Source: Sporosarcina obsidiansis (GTDB taxonomy: Bacteria > Bacillota > Bacilli > Bacillales_A > Planococcaceae). From it: a stretch of 64,000 nt of DNA. Position numbers and translations under genes: made by a program. Of the stretch, positions 47,704 through 56,576 are shown piece after piece. Numbering within the stretch: the stretch's first letter is position 1; the number at the start of each line of letters is the position of its first letter. Where the stretch lies: positions 35,930-99,929 of the forward strand of contig NZ_WHVW01000012.1 of the NCBI RefSeq assembly GCF_009651005.1. The letters are read 5' to 3'. Below the pieces are notes generated by a model. It did not search any database. It was not told where the DNA came from and saw only the letters and a program-made list of their open reading frames with translations.

Positions 47704-48744
47704 ATGAAAAGAAAAGATTATAAAAAAAAGAAGAAATCCTCTTCAAAAACTAGGCTCTTCTTGAAAATATTTTTATTTGCATTTCTCGCTATGATTGCAG
47801 TAGGAGCAGCTTATTTTGCTAAGCTACATAATCAAACGGTGGATGTACTGGACCGTTCTTATGAACCGCTTGCCAACAAGGAATCACAACAGGAGTTACG
47901 AGTAGAGCCAGCTAAAGATAAGGTCTCGATTCTTTTAGTCGGTGTGGATGAAAGTGAGGAGCGGCAGAAAGAAGAAAGCCACGGCAGATCAGATGCGCTG
48001 ATCTTAGCCACTCTGAATCCTAAGCAGAAGAGCGTAAAGCTTGTCAGCATTCCTCGTGATTCATATGTCTACATTCCAAAAGTTAATTATAAAGATAAGA
48101 TTACACATGCCCATGCTTATGGAGGAACAGCAGCTTCTATTGATACAGTGGAAGAGATGTTCGATATTCCGATCAATTATTATGTGAAAATGAATTTTAA
48201 TGCATTCATTGATGTAGTAGACGCACTTGGCGGTGTAGAAGTAGAAGTACCGTATGAACGAATTGAGAAAGACGAAAATGATAAAAATGCGATCCACCTC
48301 ATGCCAGGACTTCAGCGATTGGACGGCCGCCATGCATTAGCTTTAGCACGGACCCGTAAACTCGACAGCGATATCGAACGTGGAAAACGTCAGCAAATGA
48401 TCCTTCAAGCCATGATCAAAGAAGCGACTTCCATTAAGTCCATTACGAAATACGGGGATGTCATCAATGCCCTCGGAGATAACATGAAAACGGATATGAC
48501 GTCTAAACAAATGCTTTCTTTCATTGAATATGTAAAAAGTGGCATGCCAGAAGTGGATACCATTTCACTAAACGGGTATGACGACTGGTCTACCGGAACG
48601 TATTATTACAAACTGGATGAACAAGACTTAGAAGAAACCAAGCAAATTCTAAAATCTCATCTCGGCTTGATTCCCGACTCTTCATCATTGACCGAGCTTG
48701 ATACCAACCAAGCATCTCCTCCTTCAGAGGTGGCGCATCAATAA
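47704..48744 (+). CDS. LytR-CpsA-Psr family cell-wall glycopolymer ligase
   Basis: 346 residues. Basic N-terminus, one membrane anchor (about 19-41), then the extracellular LCP domain: ILLVGVDESEE, GRSDALILATL, SIPRDSYV (about 115-122), KITHAHAYGG, and RLDGRHALALARTRKLDSDIERGKRQQ. The Arg and Asp residues bind the polyprenyl pyrophosphate. It transfers teichoic-acid type polymers to peptidoglycan. Position between yvyE and tagO matches B. subtilis TagV (YvhJ). Good GGAGG, clear terminator. Confidence 0.93.
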   Translation: MKRKDYKKKKKSSSKTRLFLKIFLFAFLAMIAVGAAYFAKLHNQTVDVLDRSYEPLANKESQQELRVEPAKDKVSILLVGVDESEERQKEESHGRSDALILATLNPKQKSVKLVSIPRDSYVYIPKVNYKDKITHAHAYGGTAASIDTVEEMFDIPINYYVKMNFNAFIDVVDALGGVEVEVPYERIEKDENDKNAIHLMPGLQRLDGRHALALARTRKLDSDIERGKRQQMILQAMIKEATSIKSITKYGDVINALGDNMKTDMTSKQMLSFIEYVKSGMPEVDTISLNGYDDWSTGTYYYKLDEQDLEETKQILKSHLGLIPDSSSLTELDTNQASPPSEVAHQ

Positions 48745-48751
48745 AGGAATA

Positions 48752-48801
48752 GGCTATCGCCGCAAGTCATTTAAAATGACTTCCGGGCGATAGTCTTTTT
48801 T
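48752..48801 (+). terminator. Terminator of the LCP gene
   Basis: Outer stem CTATCGCC/GGGCGATAG and inner stem AAGTCATTT/AAATGACTT, followed by TCTTTTTT. Confidence 0.85.
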
Positions 48802-48839
48802 AATTCCTCCCCCTATGATTTCTGATAGGTATTCATACC

Positions 48840-48986
48840 AGACCGAGCATAAGTCCCAACGCACCGCTCGTAACTCTCGATAGACCGATCCAAACTTCGA
48901 CCAGACCAAGCGTAACTACAACTGGACCGCTCGTATCCCCTGGCGGACCGAACCAAAACAACATTGAACCGAGCGTAAGTAACCTT
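48840..48986 (+). repeat. 21-bp periodic repeat array 4 (7 units)
   Basis: Seven units of exactly 21 bp on the plus strand: cores ACCGAGCATAA, ACCGCTCGTAA, ACCGATCCAAA, ACCAAGCGTAA, ACCGCTCGTAT, ACCGAACCAAA, ACCGAGCGTAA, each with eight variable bases. It lies in the convergent gap between the LCP gene and tagO. The rest of that 378-bp gap (48987-49138) holds nothing recognisable. Confidence 0.93.
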
Positions 48987-49138
48987 CCATTATAATTCAC
49001 GTATGCATCATGAGAAACATGAGGGCTATCACCTTACCAAAGCTACGAATCCCCACCAAAAACGGGCGAGCTGTATAGATGTCGCAAAAAATTATAGAAC
49101 AAGCCGTTTTCTTTCCCACACGACTTAACATACGCCAT

Positions 49139-49176
49139 ACAAAAAGCCCCTATCCGTTTTACGGATAAGAGCTTTC
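49139..49176 (-). terminator. tagO terminator
   Basis: Minus-strand stem AAAGCTCTTATCCG/CGGATAGGGGCTTT with one internal mismatch region, followed by TTG; it lies 4 bases after the stop. Confidence 0.8.
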
Positions 49177-49179
49177 AAA

Positions 49180-50223
49180 TTACTTCCCAATCATGCGTAC
49201 TAAATTCAATAACGGACGATAATTCGCGCCTGCCAATCCAATCAGTTCGACAAACAATTCAATGACGATCAGCATGACGAATACGAGTAACAATGCGCCC
49301 CACACTGTCGCCTGTGAAAACAGGACAGCTACTGCGCCAAATAAAATCGCAATTCCGTAGATCGTTAGCACGGCTTGTCTATGCGAGAATCCTGCACGCA
49401 ACAAGCAATGGTGCAAATGTGATTTATCTGCTGCTGTTATGGATTGTTTCATACGCACACGTCGAACAATAGCGAAGAATGTGTCAGAAATCGGAACTCC
49501 TAACATGATGATCGGAAATACTAATGAAACGACAGCTACATTTTTGAATCCAAGCAAAGCTAACACCGATATCATAAATCCAAGGAATAACGATCCGGTA
49601 TCGCCCATAAAAATTTTCGCCGGATGAAAGTTGTAGATTAAGAATCCGAGCGAACTAGCTGCCAATATAGATGCTGTAGCTGCAACGAAGAAGTTCCCCA
49701 TCATCACTGCCATTACCGTAATAGCGATCAAGGCAATCGTAGACACTCCTGCCGCAAGTCCATCCAACCCATCGATCAAGTTGATCGCATTCGTGATCCC
49801 GATGATCCAAATAATTGTAATGGGAATACTAAAATACCCAAAGTCCAATTGCCCAATAAATGGTAAGTTAATAAAATCTATTTGCAAACCGCCCCATAGG
49901 ACGACGACTAACGCAGCAACCAGCTGGCCTAGCGCCTTGGCTTTTGCTGTCATTTCAAGCATATCATCCAAAAAGCCAATGATGACAATTAATAATGCAC
50001 CGACCAAAATGCCGACTGCATGCTCGTCTTTAGGCAATAAAATAGCATATCCAATAATAAAAGCGCCAAAAATGGCAAGTCCACCGATTCGAGGCATGAT
50101 TCTCGCATGGACTTTTCGATAATTGGGACGGTCAACCGCACCTATTCGAAACGCGAGTTTAATGACAAGTGGTGTAAGTATGACAGCAGCGATGAAAGCT
50201 ACAGACATTGCAATGAATAACAT
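49180..50223 (-). CDS. tagO: TagO, undecaprenyl-phosphate GlcNAc-1-phosphate transferase
   Basis: 347 residues, polytopic with about ten hydrophobic segments. Family motifs: RIMPRIGGLAIF (about 42-53), NAINLIDGLDGLAAG, MGDTGSLFLGF and HLHHCLLRAGFSHRQAV. It starts wall teichoic acid synthesis by moving GlcNAc-1-P to undecaprenyl phosphate. ATG 50223 follows GGGGAGG; the TTG at 50238 is rejected. It supplies the polymers attached by the neighbouring LCP protein. Confidence 0.93.
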   Translation of the reverse strand: MLFIAMSVAFIAAVILTPLVIKLAFRIGAVDRPNYRKVHARIMPRIGGLAIFGAFIIGYAILLPKDEHAVGILVGALLIVIIGFLDDMLEMTAKAKALGQLVAALVVVLWGGLQIDFINLPFIGQLDFGYFSIPITIIWIIGITNAINLIDGLDGLAAGVSTIALIAITVMAVMMGNFFVAATASILAASSLGFLIYNFHPAKIFMGDTGSLFLGFMISVLALLGFKNVAVVSLVFPIIMLGVPISDTFFAIVRRVRMKQSITAADKSHLHHCLLRAGFSHRQAVLTIYGIAILFGAVAVLFSQATVWGALLLVFVMLIVIELFVELIGLAGANYRPLLNLVRMIGK

Positions 50224-50559
50224 GTCTTTCCTCCCCAATTAGCAATAAGTTCATATCGCATTTCATTATAGCATGCTTGCTACTAGATTTCACTACTAAG
50301 TGTACTTACCTACCCTTTCCCCTTGATTGCTTGCTTGCAAACCAATGTCGGGACTGATACTGGCGAGGTTAATGTGAAGTAATAATACGTATTGTCACTG
50401 CCGAGTTCAACGATAAGTTCAGATACAACTATGTTATATTCTAAAGTGTACATTTCAAACATGTAGCTTTCATTCTATAGATAGTCTTTTGGTAAGGTTT
50501 TTGGTAAAATAGATAGGAATCTCTCATTTGATAGAGGTTTATAAAGGAGCGTCTGATTT
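50224..50559. other. Divergent intergenic region tagO / secA2
   Basis: 336 bp with no gene. It must hold promoters for both divergent genes. TGGTAAAAT near 50500 resembles an extended -10 for secA2, without a clear -35. Confidence 0.45.
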
Positions 50560-52926
50560 ATGTTAAATATTTTTAAACGTAAAACTGGGACGAGCGAACG
50601 TCAGCTACGTAAATACCGAAAGATCGTAGAACAGATTAATTCACTCGAACCTACATACATTGCCATGTCGGATGATGATTTATCAGGAATGACGAATCAA
50701 TTTAAAGAGCAATTGGAAAATGGGGCTACCATAGAGAATATCTTACCTGATGCCTTTGCAGTCGTGCGCGAAGCTTCTAAACGAGTTCTTGGGATGCGCC
50801 ATTTCGATGTGCAGCTAATTGGTGGAGCGGTATTGACGGAAGGGAATATTTCGGAAATGCCTACGGGTGAAGGGAAAACGCTTGTTGCCTCTCTCCCCTC
50901 CTACGTACGTGCCCTTGAAGGAAAAGGCGTACATGTCATCACCGTCAATGACTATTTAGCAAAACGTGACTATGAACAAATTGGTCAAATCCATCGCTTT
51001 CTCGGATTGACGGTCGGGTTAAATGTACCGATGATGCAAGGACCCGAGAAACAAGCTGCCTATCAATCGGACATTACGTACGGTGTCGGAACGGAATTTG
51101 GTTTTGATTACTTGCGTGATAATATGGTGCAGCATCCATCCCAAAAAGTACAAAGACCATATCACTTTGCTATCATCGATGAAGTGGATAGCGTACTGAT
51201 CGATGAAGCGAAAACGCCACTCATCGTAGCAGGAAAAATGCAAGCAGATGCAGATTTGCACCATATTGCAGCTCGTCTGGCCAAACGCTTTAAAAAAGGA
51301 GAAGACTTCGAGTTTGATGATGCCACAAAGGCCACTTCTCTTACTGAACAAGGTATTGAGAAAGTCGAGAAAGCATTCGGTATCGGCAACCTATATGACT
51401 TAGATCATCAAACACTTTATCATTATGTAATTCAAGCTGTACGTGCATTCGTGATCTTCAAACGCGATGTGGATTATATCGTGCGTGATCAAAAGATTGA
51501 ACTTGTAGACATGTTCACCGGACGTATCATGGAAGGGCGAACCTTATCGGACGGCTTACACCAAGCAATTGAAGCAAAAGAGGGTGTGCCCATTACAGAT
51601 GAAAATAAGGCTCAAGCCCAAATTACGATTCAAAACTACTTCCGTATGTATCCAAAACTTTGTGGCATGACGGGTACAGCGAAGACTCAAGAGAAAGAAT
51701 TCCGTGAAGTATACAATATGGAAGTTATTCAAATTCCAACAAACCGTCCTCGTGCACGAATTGATTCACCAGACTTCGTGTTCAAGACAATTGAGGAGAA
51801 ATATAAGGCAGTGGCTAAGGAAGTGGCCGCGCGCCATGCAAAAGGACAGCCTGTACTTGTGGGCACCACGTCTATTCTGCAATCTGAAGCTGTCGCAAAG
51901 CATCTGCGAGAGCAAGGATTAGACTTTCATTTATTGAATGCCAAAAGTGTGGAGCAAGAAGTAGAATTAATTTCCCAAGCTGGCCAAAAAGGTCATATTA
52001 CCGTTGCGACCAATATGGCGGGTCGCGGAACAGATATCGTGCTCGGTGAAGGTGTCGAAGAAGAAGGCGGATTGTTTGTATTAGGTACTGAAAAGCACGA
52101 GAGTCGTCGAGTTGATAACCAGTTACGCGGTCGTTCAGGACGACAAGGTGACAACGGGGAAAGTCAATTCTATCTTTCATTGGAAGATGAAATGTATATT
52201 CGTTTTTCGCCTGAGGAGCTTGAAAAATTCCTTCCGAAAGTACGAACGGATGAAAACGGTAAGGTTTTGAATCCTGAAGTACATGAACTAACGGAACGTA
52301 CGCAGCGCATTGTGGAAGGTGCTCATTTCTCTATGCGAGAATATAATCTCAAGCTAGACGATGTGATCAATGATCAGCGTGAAGTCATTTATTCGTTGCG
52401 CAACCGTGTCCTTGAAGGCAACGATACTTTTGATAAGTTAAAGACTATGCTTTCAGAAACTGTTGAATTCGTCGTTCTTGATAGTTGTCCAGACAATGAA
52501 ATTCCCGATAATTGGGATTTCGAGCGCATTGAGCGTACGATGAATGCATTGTTGTTAACTCCGGTCGAATTACCGAAGTCGTTAGATAGAACCTCTGACA
52601 TTCTGAAAATCTATGATGAAGGATTGGCAGAGTTGTTTGCATTTATCGACTCCTTCACTGATAATGAACAAGTGAGTCAACTGCTACCTCAAGTCATGCT
52701 AAGCTACCTTGATACGATGTGGGTCAAGCATCTTGAAGTGATGACTCGTTTAAAAGAAGGAATAGGATTGCGATCTTACGGACAGGAAGATCCAATGCGT
52801 ATTTATCAGCGCGAAGGCTTACAATTATTCGCTAAGCATTACCAGCGTCTACGCCGGGATATTGCATCCGAAATTATCGCATTCATGAAGCAACTACACA
52901 CACAAGAACAGGAGGTTTCCCAATGA
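50560..52926 (+). CDS. secA2: SecA2, accessory Sec translocase ATPase
   Basis: 788 residues. Walker A MPTGEGKT (about 100-107), DEVDSVLIDEA, the preprotein-binding region, and ATNMAGRGTDI with LRGRSGRQGD in the second helicase domain. It lacks the C-terminal cysteine/histidine zinc tail of the housekeeping SecA, ending in EQEVSQ, and is shorter than that enzyme (~840). It is coupled by an ATGA overlap to slaP, the arrangement used for S-layer protein export in B. anthracis. No S-layer gene lies in the window. Confidence 0.92.
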   Translation: MLNIFKRKTGTSERQLRKYRKIVEQINSLEPTYIAMSDDDLSGMTNQFKEQLENGATIENILPDAFAVVREASKRVLGMRHFDVQLIGGAVLTEGNISEMPTGEGKTLVASLPSYVRALEGKGVHVITVNDYLAKRDYEQIGQIHRFLGLTVGLNVPMMQGPEKQAAYQSDITYGVGTEFGFDYLRDNMVQHPSQKVQRPYHFAIIDEVDSVLIDEAKTPLIVAGKMQADADLHHIAARLAKRFKKGEDFEFDDATKATSLTEQGIEKVEKAFGIGNLYDLDHQTLYHYVIQAVRAFVIFKRDVDYIVRDQKIELVDMFTGRIMEGRTLSDGLHQAIEAKEGVPITDENKAQAQITIQNYFRMYPKLCGMTGTAKTQEKEFREVYNMEVIQIPTNRPRARIDSPDFVFKTIEEKYKAVAKEVAARHAKGQPVLVGTTSILQSEAVAKHLREQGLDFHLLNAKSVEQEVELISQAGQKGHITVATNMAGRGTDIVLGEGVEEEGGLFVLGTEKHESRRVDNQLRGRSGRQGDNGESQFYLSLEDEMYIRFSPEELEKFLPKVRTDENGKVLNPEVHELTERTQRIVEGAHFSMREYNLKLDDVINDQREVIYSLRNRVLEGNDTFDKLKTMLSETVEFVVLDSCPDNEIPDNWDFERIERTMNALLLTPVELPKSLDRTSDILKIYDEGLAELFAFIDSFTDNEQVSQLLPQVMLSYLDTMWVKHLEVMTRLKEGIGLRSYGQEDPMRIYQREGLQLFAKHYQRLRRDIASEIIAFMKQLHTQEQEVSQ

Positions 52927-53831
52927 AACTCTTCAATCTATTTAAAAAGACTGAGAAAACAGGTTTAGACAGCACGGTAGAATCCAATGAAATTCTGGAG
53001 CATACGCAAGGTGGCTCTGGTGATGAAGATATCGAAACTGCCCTATCCCTTCATCCACAATGGAATCTGTCACAGGAGCAGGAATACGTGTTTCGTTTCC
53101 TTGCAAATGAGCTAGAGCCGTTAAAACCAAATCAAATCTCCTTATCAGGTATTGATATTGATATAGAGCCTGCAAACGGCAGCTGGCTCGTCAAAGCGTT
53201 TTTCCGCTCTTCACTCGATCAGGCCATCACTGTCGGTTCGATCGAATTATTGCTGATCGATGAGCAAGGTAATACTGCCGCTTCTGCTGAGTTCGATTTA
53301 AATGAGCTGGGTGAAATCCCTGCCCGCAGTGCTCGTCCATGGGTGTTTGTTTTTGAACAGAATGATCAAACAGCAGAAGAACTTCCAGCTGAAAACTGGA
53401 AGCTTGCGTTCAATGTACACTCGATGATGCCGCATCAATTAGAGCTTGCACCTTCTTGGGAAGAACAGCTTCCTACTGAACAAAAAGAAGCTTTGGCTGA
53501 AGTAGTGAGTGGCCTACCAAAATTGAAACCTCGCGAAGTGAATATCGCAGGTTTCCAAATACAGAAGCAGGAAGATGGCAATATTGCAGCGTCCGTATTT
53601 GTCCGCAACGGTCATTCTAAGCAGATCAATATTGAAAAATTACCGCTTGAATTGATTGATGCTACTGGAGATTTAGTTGCACGAGGCACATTTGAACTTG
53701 ATCCTCCCCTTTCTGTAAAAGCAAACAGCACCACTCCTTGGACATTTATTTACCCAACGGAATTGGTCAAGAAGGAAGACCCAGATTTCTCACGCTGGAC
53801 GATCCGTGTACCACAAGATACTACAAATTAA
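52923..53831 (+). CDS. slaP: SlaP, accessory Sec system S-layer assembly protein
   Basis: 302 residues with two tandem copies of a beta-rich SLAP domain (about 55-170 and 185-298). Each has a WxL...EQEY / PSWEEQLPTEQKEAL opening, a P-N/R-E-V-N/I-x-I-x-G segment (KPNQISLSGIDID; KPREVNIAGFQIQ) and ends in ARPWVFVF or TTPWTFIY. No signal peptide, so it acts in the cytoplasm or at the membrane with SecA2. Strong terminator follows. Confidence 0.9.
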   Translation: MKLFNLFKKTEKTGLDSTVESNEILEHTQGGSGDEDIETALSLHPQWNLSQEQEYVFRFLANELEPLKPNQISLSGIDIDIEPANGSWLVKAFFRSSLDQAITVGSIELLLIDEQGNTAASAEFDLNELGEIPARSARPWVFVFEQNDQTAEELPAENWKLAFNVHSMMPHQLELAPSWEEQLPTEQKEALAEVVSGLPKLKPREVNIAGFQIQKQEDGNIAASVFVRNGHSKQINIEKLPLELIDATGDLVARGTFELDPPLSVKANSTTPWTFIYPTELVKKEDPDFSRWTIRVPQDTTN

Positions 53832-53833
53832 TA

Positions 53834-53874
53834 AAACGCGACAGGAGAGTACTTACTCTCCTGTCGCGTTTTTC
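53834..53874 (+). terminator. Terminator of secA2-slaP
   Basis: AAAACGCGACAGGAGAGT / ACTCTCCTGTCGCGTTTT, an 18-bp stem with a 4-base loop, followed by T residues. Confidence 0.95.
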
Positions 53875-53881
53875 ATTGTAA

Positions 53882-53912
53882 TAAAAAATCGATCCTCCAG
53901 CGGAAGATCGAT
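53882..53912 (-). terminator. Terminator of the NlpC/P60 gene
   Basis: Minus-strand stem AATCGATC.TTCC/GGAG.GATCGATT followed by TTTTTT. Confidence 0.85.
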
Positions 53913-53923
53913 TGTCAATTGTT

Positions 53924-54406
53924 TTAATTAGCTGCTGCTACTTGATTCACACCTGCAATGCGCTTGGCACCTACATAGCGCTTGCCCCAGTAGTAAGGGT
54001 CGTTCAATTTATCTACACGAACACCTTTTGAAGTAGATGCATGTGCAAACTTTCCGTTTCCTACATAAATGCCAACATGTGATACACCTTTACCACTTGT
54101 ATTGAAGAACACAAGATCTCCAGATTCTAAGTTGGATTTTTTCACTGACTTTCCAGATGCATACATACCGCTTGAGGTACGCGCTACTTTCACTCCGTTC
54201 TGAGCGAATACATATCCCACATAGCCTGAGCAATCAAAGCCTGCTTTTGTCGTGCCACCATAACGATATTTGATGCCTGTTAAGTTGGTAGCGGTTTTAG
54301 TAATGCTGGCAGATTTTGACGAAGCATCTGCTTGTCCAGCGAAAGGAGCGACGAGTAATAAAATAGACATTGCCAAAACTGAGAACGTTTTCTTAAATAA
54401 CTTCAT
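53924..54406 (-). CDS. Secreted NlpC/P60 endopeptidase (no binding domain)
   Basis: 160 residues. Signal peptide to about 29 (QADA-SSK), then an NlpC/P60 cysteine peptidase domain: C59 in FDCSGY, H110 in SHVGIY and H122 in FAHAS form the catalytic set, with LESGDLVFF between. It cleaves D-Glu-mDAP or related peptide bonds in the wall. There is no LysM or SH3 anchor, unlike the protein at 60444. AT-rich leader; GGAGG seven bases upstream. Confidence 0.92.
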   Translation of the reverse strand: MKLFKKTFSVLAMSILLLVAPFAGQADASSKSASITKTATNLTGIKYRYGGTTKAGFDCSGYVGYVFAQNGVKVARTSSGMYASGKSVKKSNLESGDLVFFNTSGKGVSHVGIYVGNGKFAHASTSKGVRVDKLNDPYYWGKRYVGAKRIAGVNQVAAAN

Positions 54407-54692
54407 GTGTTCCTCCGATAATCATATGTATTTTAGGTAACTAACTAACCTGTTATGTTGTATTAACTCTATCATTTTTAAAACATCTGTTATATTACAT
54501 TTATGTAACAAGAAGATTTCAAATCAGTAATATCTGTTACTTTTGAAATAGTTTGTAATAGTAGAGACTATTAAACACAAAAATTACTAGATAATTGGAC
54601 AGGATAAAGATTCTTTTTGAACTAATAGGCAAAATTTAAGGATGTACATTAACCACTTGTTTTCGCTTCATCTGCACTTTATTCATATGTAT
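54407..54692. other. Intergenic region upstream of the NlpC/P60 gene
   Basis: 286 bp, strongly A+T-rich, without a credible ORF. It should contain the promoter of the NlpC/P60 gene; no box is clear enough to call. Confidence 0.45.
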
Positions 54693-54741
54693 AAAAAAGC
54701 TGTCACAACAAGTCAGTTTAACTAACTTGTTGTGACAGCTT
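54693..54741 (-). terminator. nagB terminator
   Basis: Very long hairpin: AAGCTGTCACAACAAGTCAGTT pairs with AACTAACTTGTTGTGACAGCTT with one mismatch (22 bp). TTTTTT follows on the minus strand. Confidence 0.92.
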
Positions 54742-54758
54742 ACTCTTTTTACTTTATA

Positions 54759-55472
54759 TTAATCAATCTGTAGATCCGTCACTACCAATACATCTTCATG
54801 ACGTAATAATTTTGTGATAGGCCAGTCTGGAGTGACTTCGCCTTTTTTCAATTTTTCCATAGCAGCTCGCTTTTTTTCTCCAAATGCGATCATGATAAGC
54901 TTTTTAGATTTCATAATTGAAGAAATACCCATAGTCAATGCAATGTTAGGTATTTTCTCATCATTTTCAAAGTACTGGCTATTCACGTCTAGTGTAGAGT
55001 CTGTGAGTGTCGCAACATGTGTTACAGAATCAAAGGAAGTTCCTGGCTCATTAAATGCAATATGCCCATTCTCTCCTACTCCAAGTAGTTGGATATCAAG
55101 AGGATGTGTATTTAATTGCTGTTCATATTGAACACATTCTTGATCTAAATTTTCGGCCATTCCATTCGGTATATGGGTTTCTTTGAAGGGCTTTTTATCA
55201 AATAAATGTTGCTTCATAAAATACGCGTAGCTATTTGGATTATTTGCATCAATTCCGACATATTCGTCCAAGTTGAAAGCTGTTACTTGTGAAAAGTCCA
55301 GGTTTGAATTCGTCCATTCTTGATAGATTGGGATCATGGTACTGCCTGTTGCAAGTCCAAGAACATGCAAACGGTTGTTACGGAGCTCTTCTTCAATTAC
55401 TTTATATACTGCTTTCGCTCCTTCTTCTCGACTTTCTACTGTGATCCACTTGATGTTTTCCATCTTATACAC
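54759..55472 (-). CDS. nagB: NagB, glucosamine-6-phosphate deaminase
   Basis: 237 residues. LATGSTMIPIYQEW (about 40-53) phosphate loop, FNLDEYVGI (about 66-74) with the catalytic Asp, and LLGVGENGHIAFNEPG (about 128-143) with the active-site His. It converts GlcN-6-P to Fru-6-P and ammonia. GTG start eight bases after TAGGA; an ATG nine bases inside the gene is the alternative but is far from the ribosome site. Without nagA or nagR in the window. Monocistronic. Confidence 0.93.
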   Translation of the reverse strand: MYKMENIKWITVESREEGAKAVYKVIEEELRNNRLHVLGLATGSTMIPIYQEWTNSNLDFSQVTAFNLDEYVGIDANNPNSYAYFMKQHLFDKKPFKETHIPNGMAENLDQECVQYEQQLNTHPLDIQLLGVGENGHIAFNEPGTSFDSVTHVATLTDSTLDVNSQYFENDEKIPNIALTMGISSIMKSKKLIMIAFGEKKRAAMEKLKKGEVTPDWPITKLLRHEDVLVVTDLQID

Positions 55473-55906
55473 ACCGGCTTTCCTAAGTTTTACCTTAATA
55501 TATTGTAATTTCTAATTATCTTATGGTCAAGATTTTCTTCATTTATACCACGCCATACCACATCGATCTCCCTTATTTCCCAACATATAAAATCACTATT
55601 CCCCATTCCACTATAAAAATAACTTCTATATAACATATTCACTGCTTAGCTCTGTTAAACAGTTCAATACGTTTCTCGTTTTCAACGATGAAAAGTGTAT
55701 ATTACAGCATGTGTACGGCTACTCTCTTCTGCCAGTTTTGATGCGTGTTAGATAGCAAATTTGTATGTCAAAAGCATGAAGAGTGGTTGAACATATTGTG
55801 AACGATTAGAAATCTTTTACATTCATAGGGATTTCCCTAATTCTTTATTCCTGCGAGGAGATTAAGATAAACGTAAGACTTACTTTTCGATGAGGAGGTG
55901 GCCGCA
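55473..55906. other. Divergent intergenic region nagB / cbaDBA
   Basis: 434 bp without a gene. It probably holds promoters of both units; no clear boxes, CRE site or DasR/NagR-type palindrome are seen. Confidence 0.45.
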
Positions 55907-56047
55907 TTGAGCAAGAAAAATATATCTGCTGCGAAACAAACAAAAGAGGATGTGAATTTAAAAGGCACATTGATCATGGTAATGATCCTAGGTGTCGTGA
56001 TTCTAGTCTTTTGGTTCGGAATTTACGGTCTATTCTTATCAAGATAA
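55907..56047 (+). CDS. cbaD: CbaD, ba3-type oxidase small subunit (subunit IIa)
   Basis: 46 residues, TTG start six bases after GAGGAGGTG. One transmembrane helix (about 20-43: GTLIMVMILGVVILVFWFGIY) follows a polar N-terminus with NLKGT, the pattern of cytochrome c oxidase subunit 2A. It lies 25 bases before subunit II. It is below usual ORF-finder size but context and hydropathy support it. Confidence 0.85.
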   Translation: MSKKNISAAKQTKEDVNLKGTLIMVMILGVVILVFWFGIYGLFLSR

Positions 56048-56072
56048 TTTAAGCGTTTGAGGAGGAACTGGT

Positions 56073-56573
56073 ATGCATCTGCATAAATACGAAAAAATAT
56101 GGCTTGTATTCGGATTAGGGTCTTTGGCCTTATTCTTAGTTGTTATCGGCTTTGCAGCGTTCTGGAAAGGCACGCATCCACAAAGTCATATTGAAACGAT
56201 CGATCCACAGAATATTGAAGCAAATGAGTCCTTTAAGCCTGAAAATCTAGGGCTTACTGAAGTAGCGGACGGAAAATATGTTGTCAATATCGTCGCTTCC
56301 GCTTTCAATTATGACTTAGGTAAAGAAGAAGACGGCAGCCCTACTAAGACGATTCGCGTGCCAAAAGGTTCCACCGTACTCTTCCAAATTACAACTAGAG
56401 ATGTAGTCCACGGGTTCCAAGTAGCAGGGACGAACGTCAATATGATGGTGGAGCCAGGGCATATTAGCCGCTATGAGACCGTCATGAAAAACGATGGTGA
56501 TTTCACGATTGTCTGTAATGAATATTGCGGAATCGGTCACCACTTAATGTTTGGCACAGTGGAGGTGTATTAA
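56073..56573 (+). CDS. cbaB: CbaB, ba3-type cytochrome c oxidase subunit II
   Basis: 166 residues: one N-terminal membrane helix (about 9-31) and a cupredoxin domain with a complete CuA site: H113 (VVHGF), C148, E150, C152, H156 and M159. It takes electrons from cytochrome c. Four bases before subunit I; GAGGAGG upstream. Confidence 0.95.
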   Translation: MHLHKYEKIWLVFGLGSLALFLVVIGFAAFWKGTHPQSHIETIDPQNIEANESFKPENLGLTEVADGKYVVNIVASAFNYDLGKEEDGSPTKTIRVPKGSTVLFQITTRDVVHGFQVAGTNVNMMVEPGHISRYETVMKNDGDFTIVCNEYCGIGHHLMFGTVEVY

Positions 56574-56576
56574 CCA

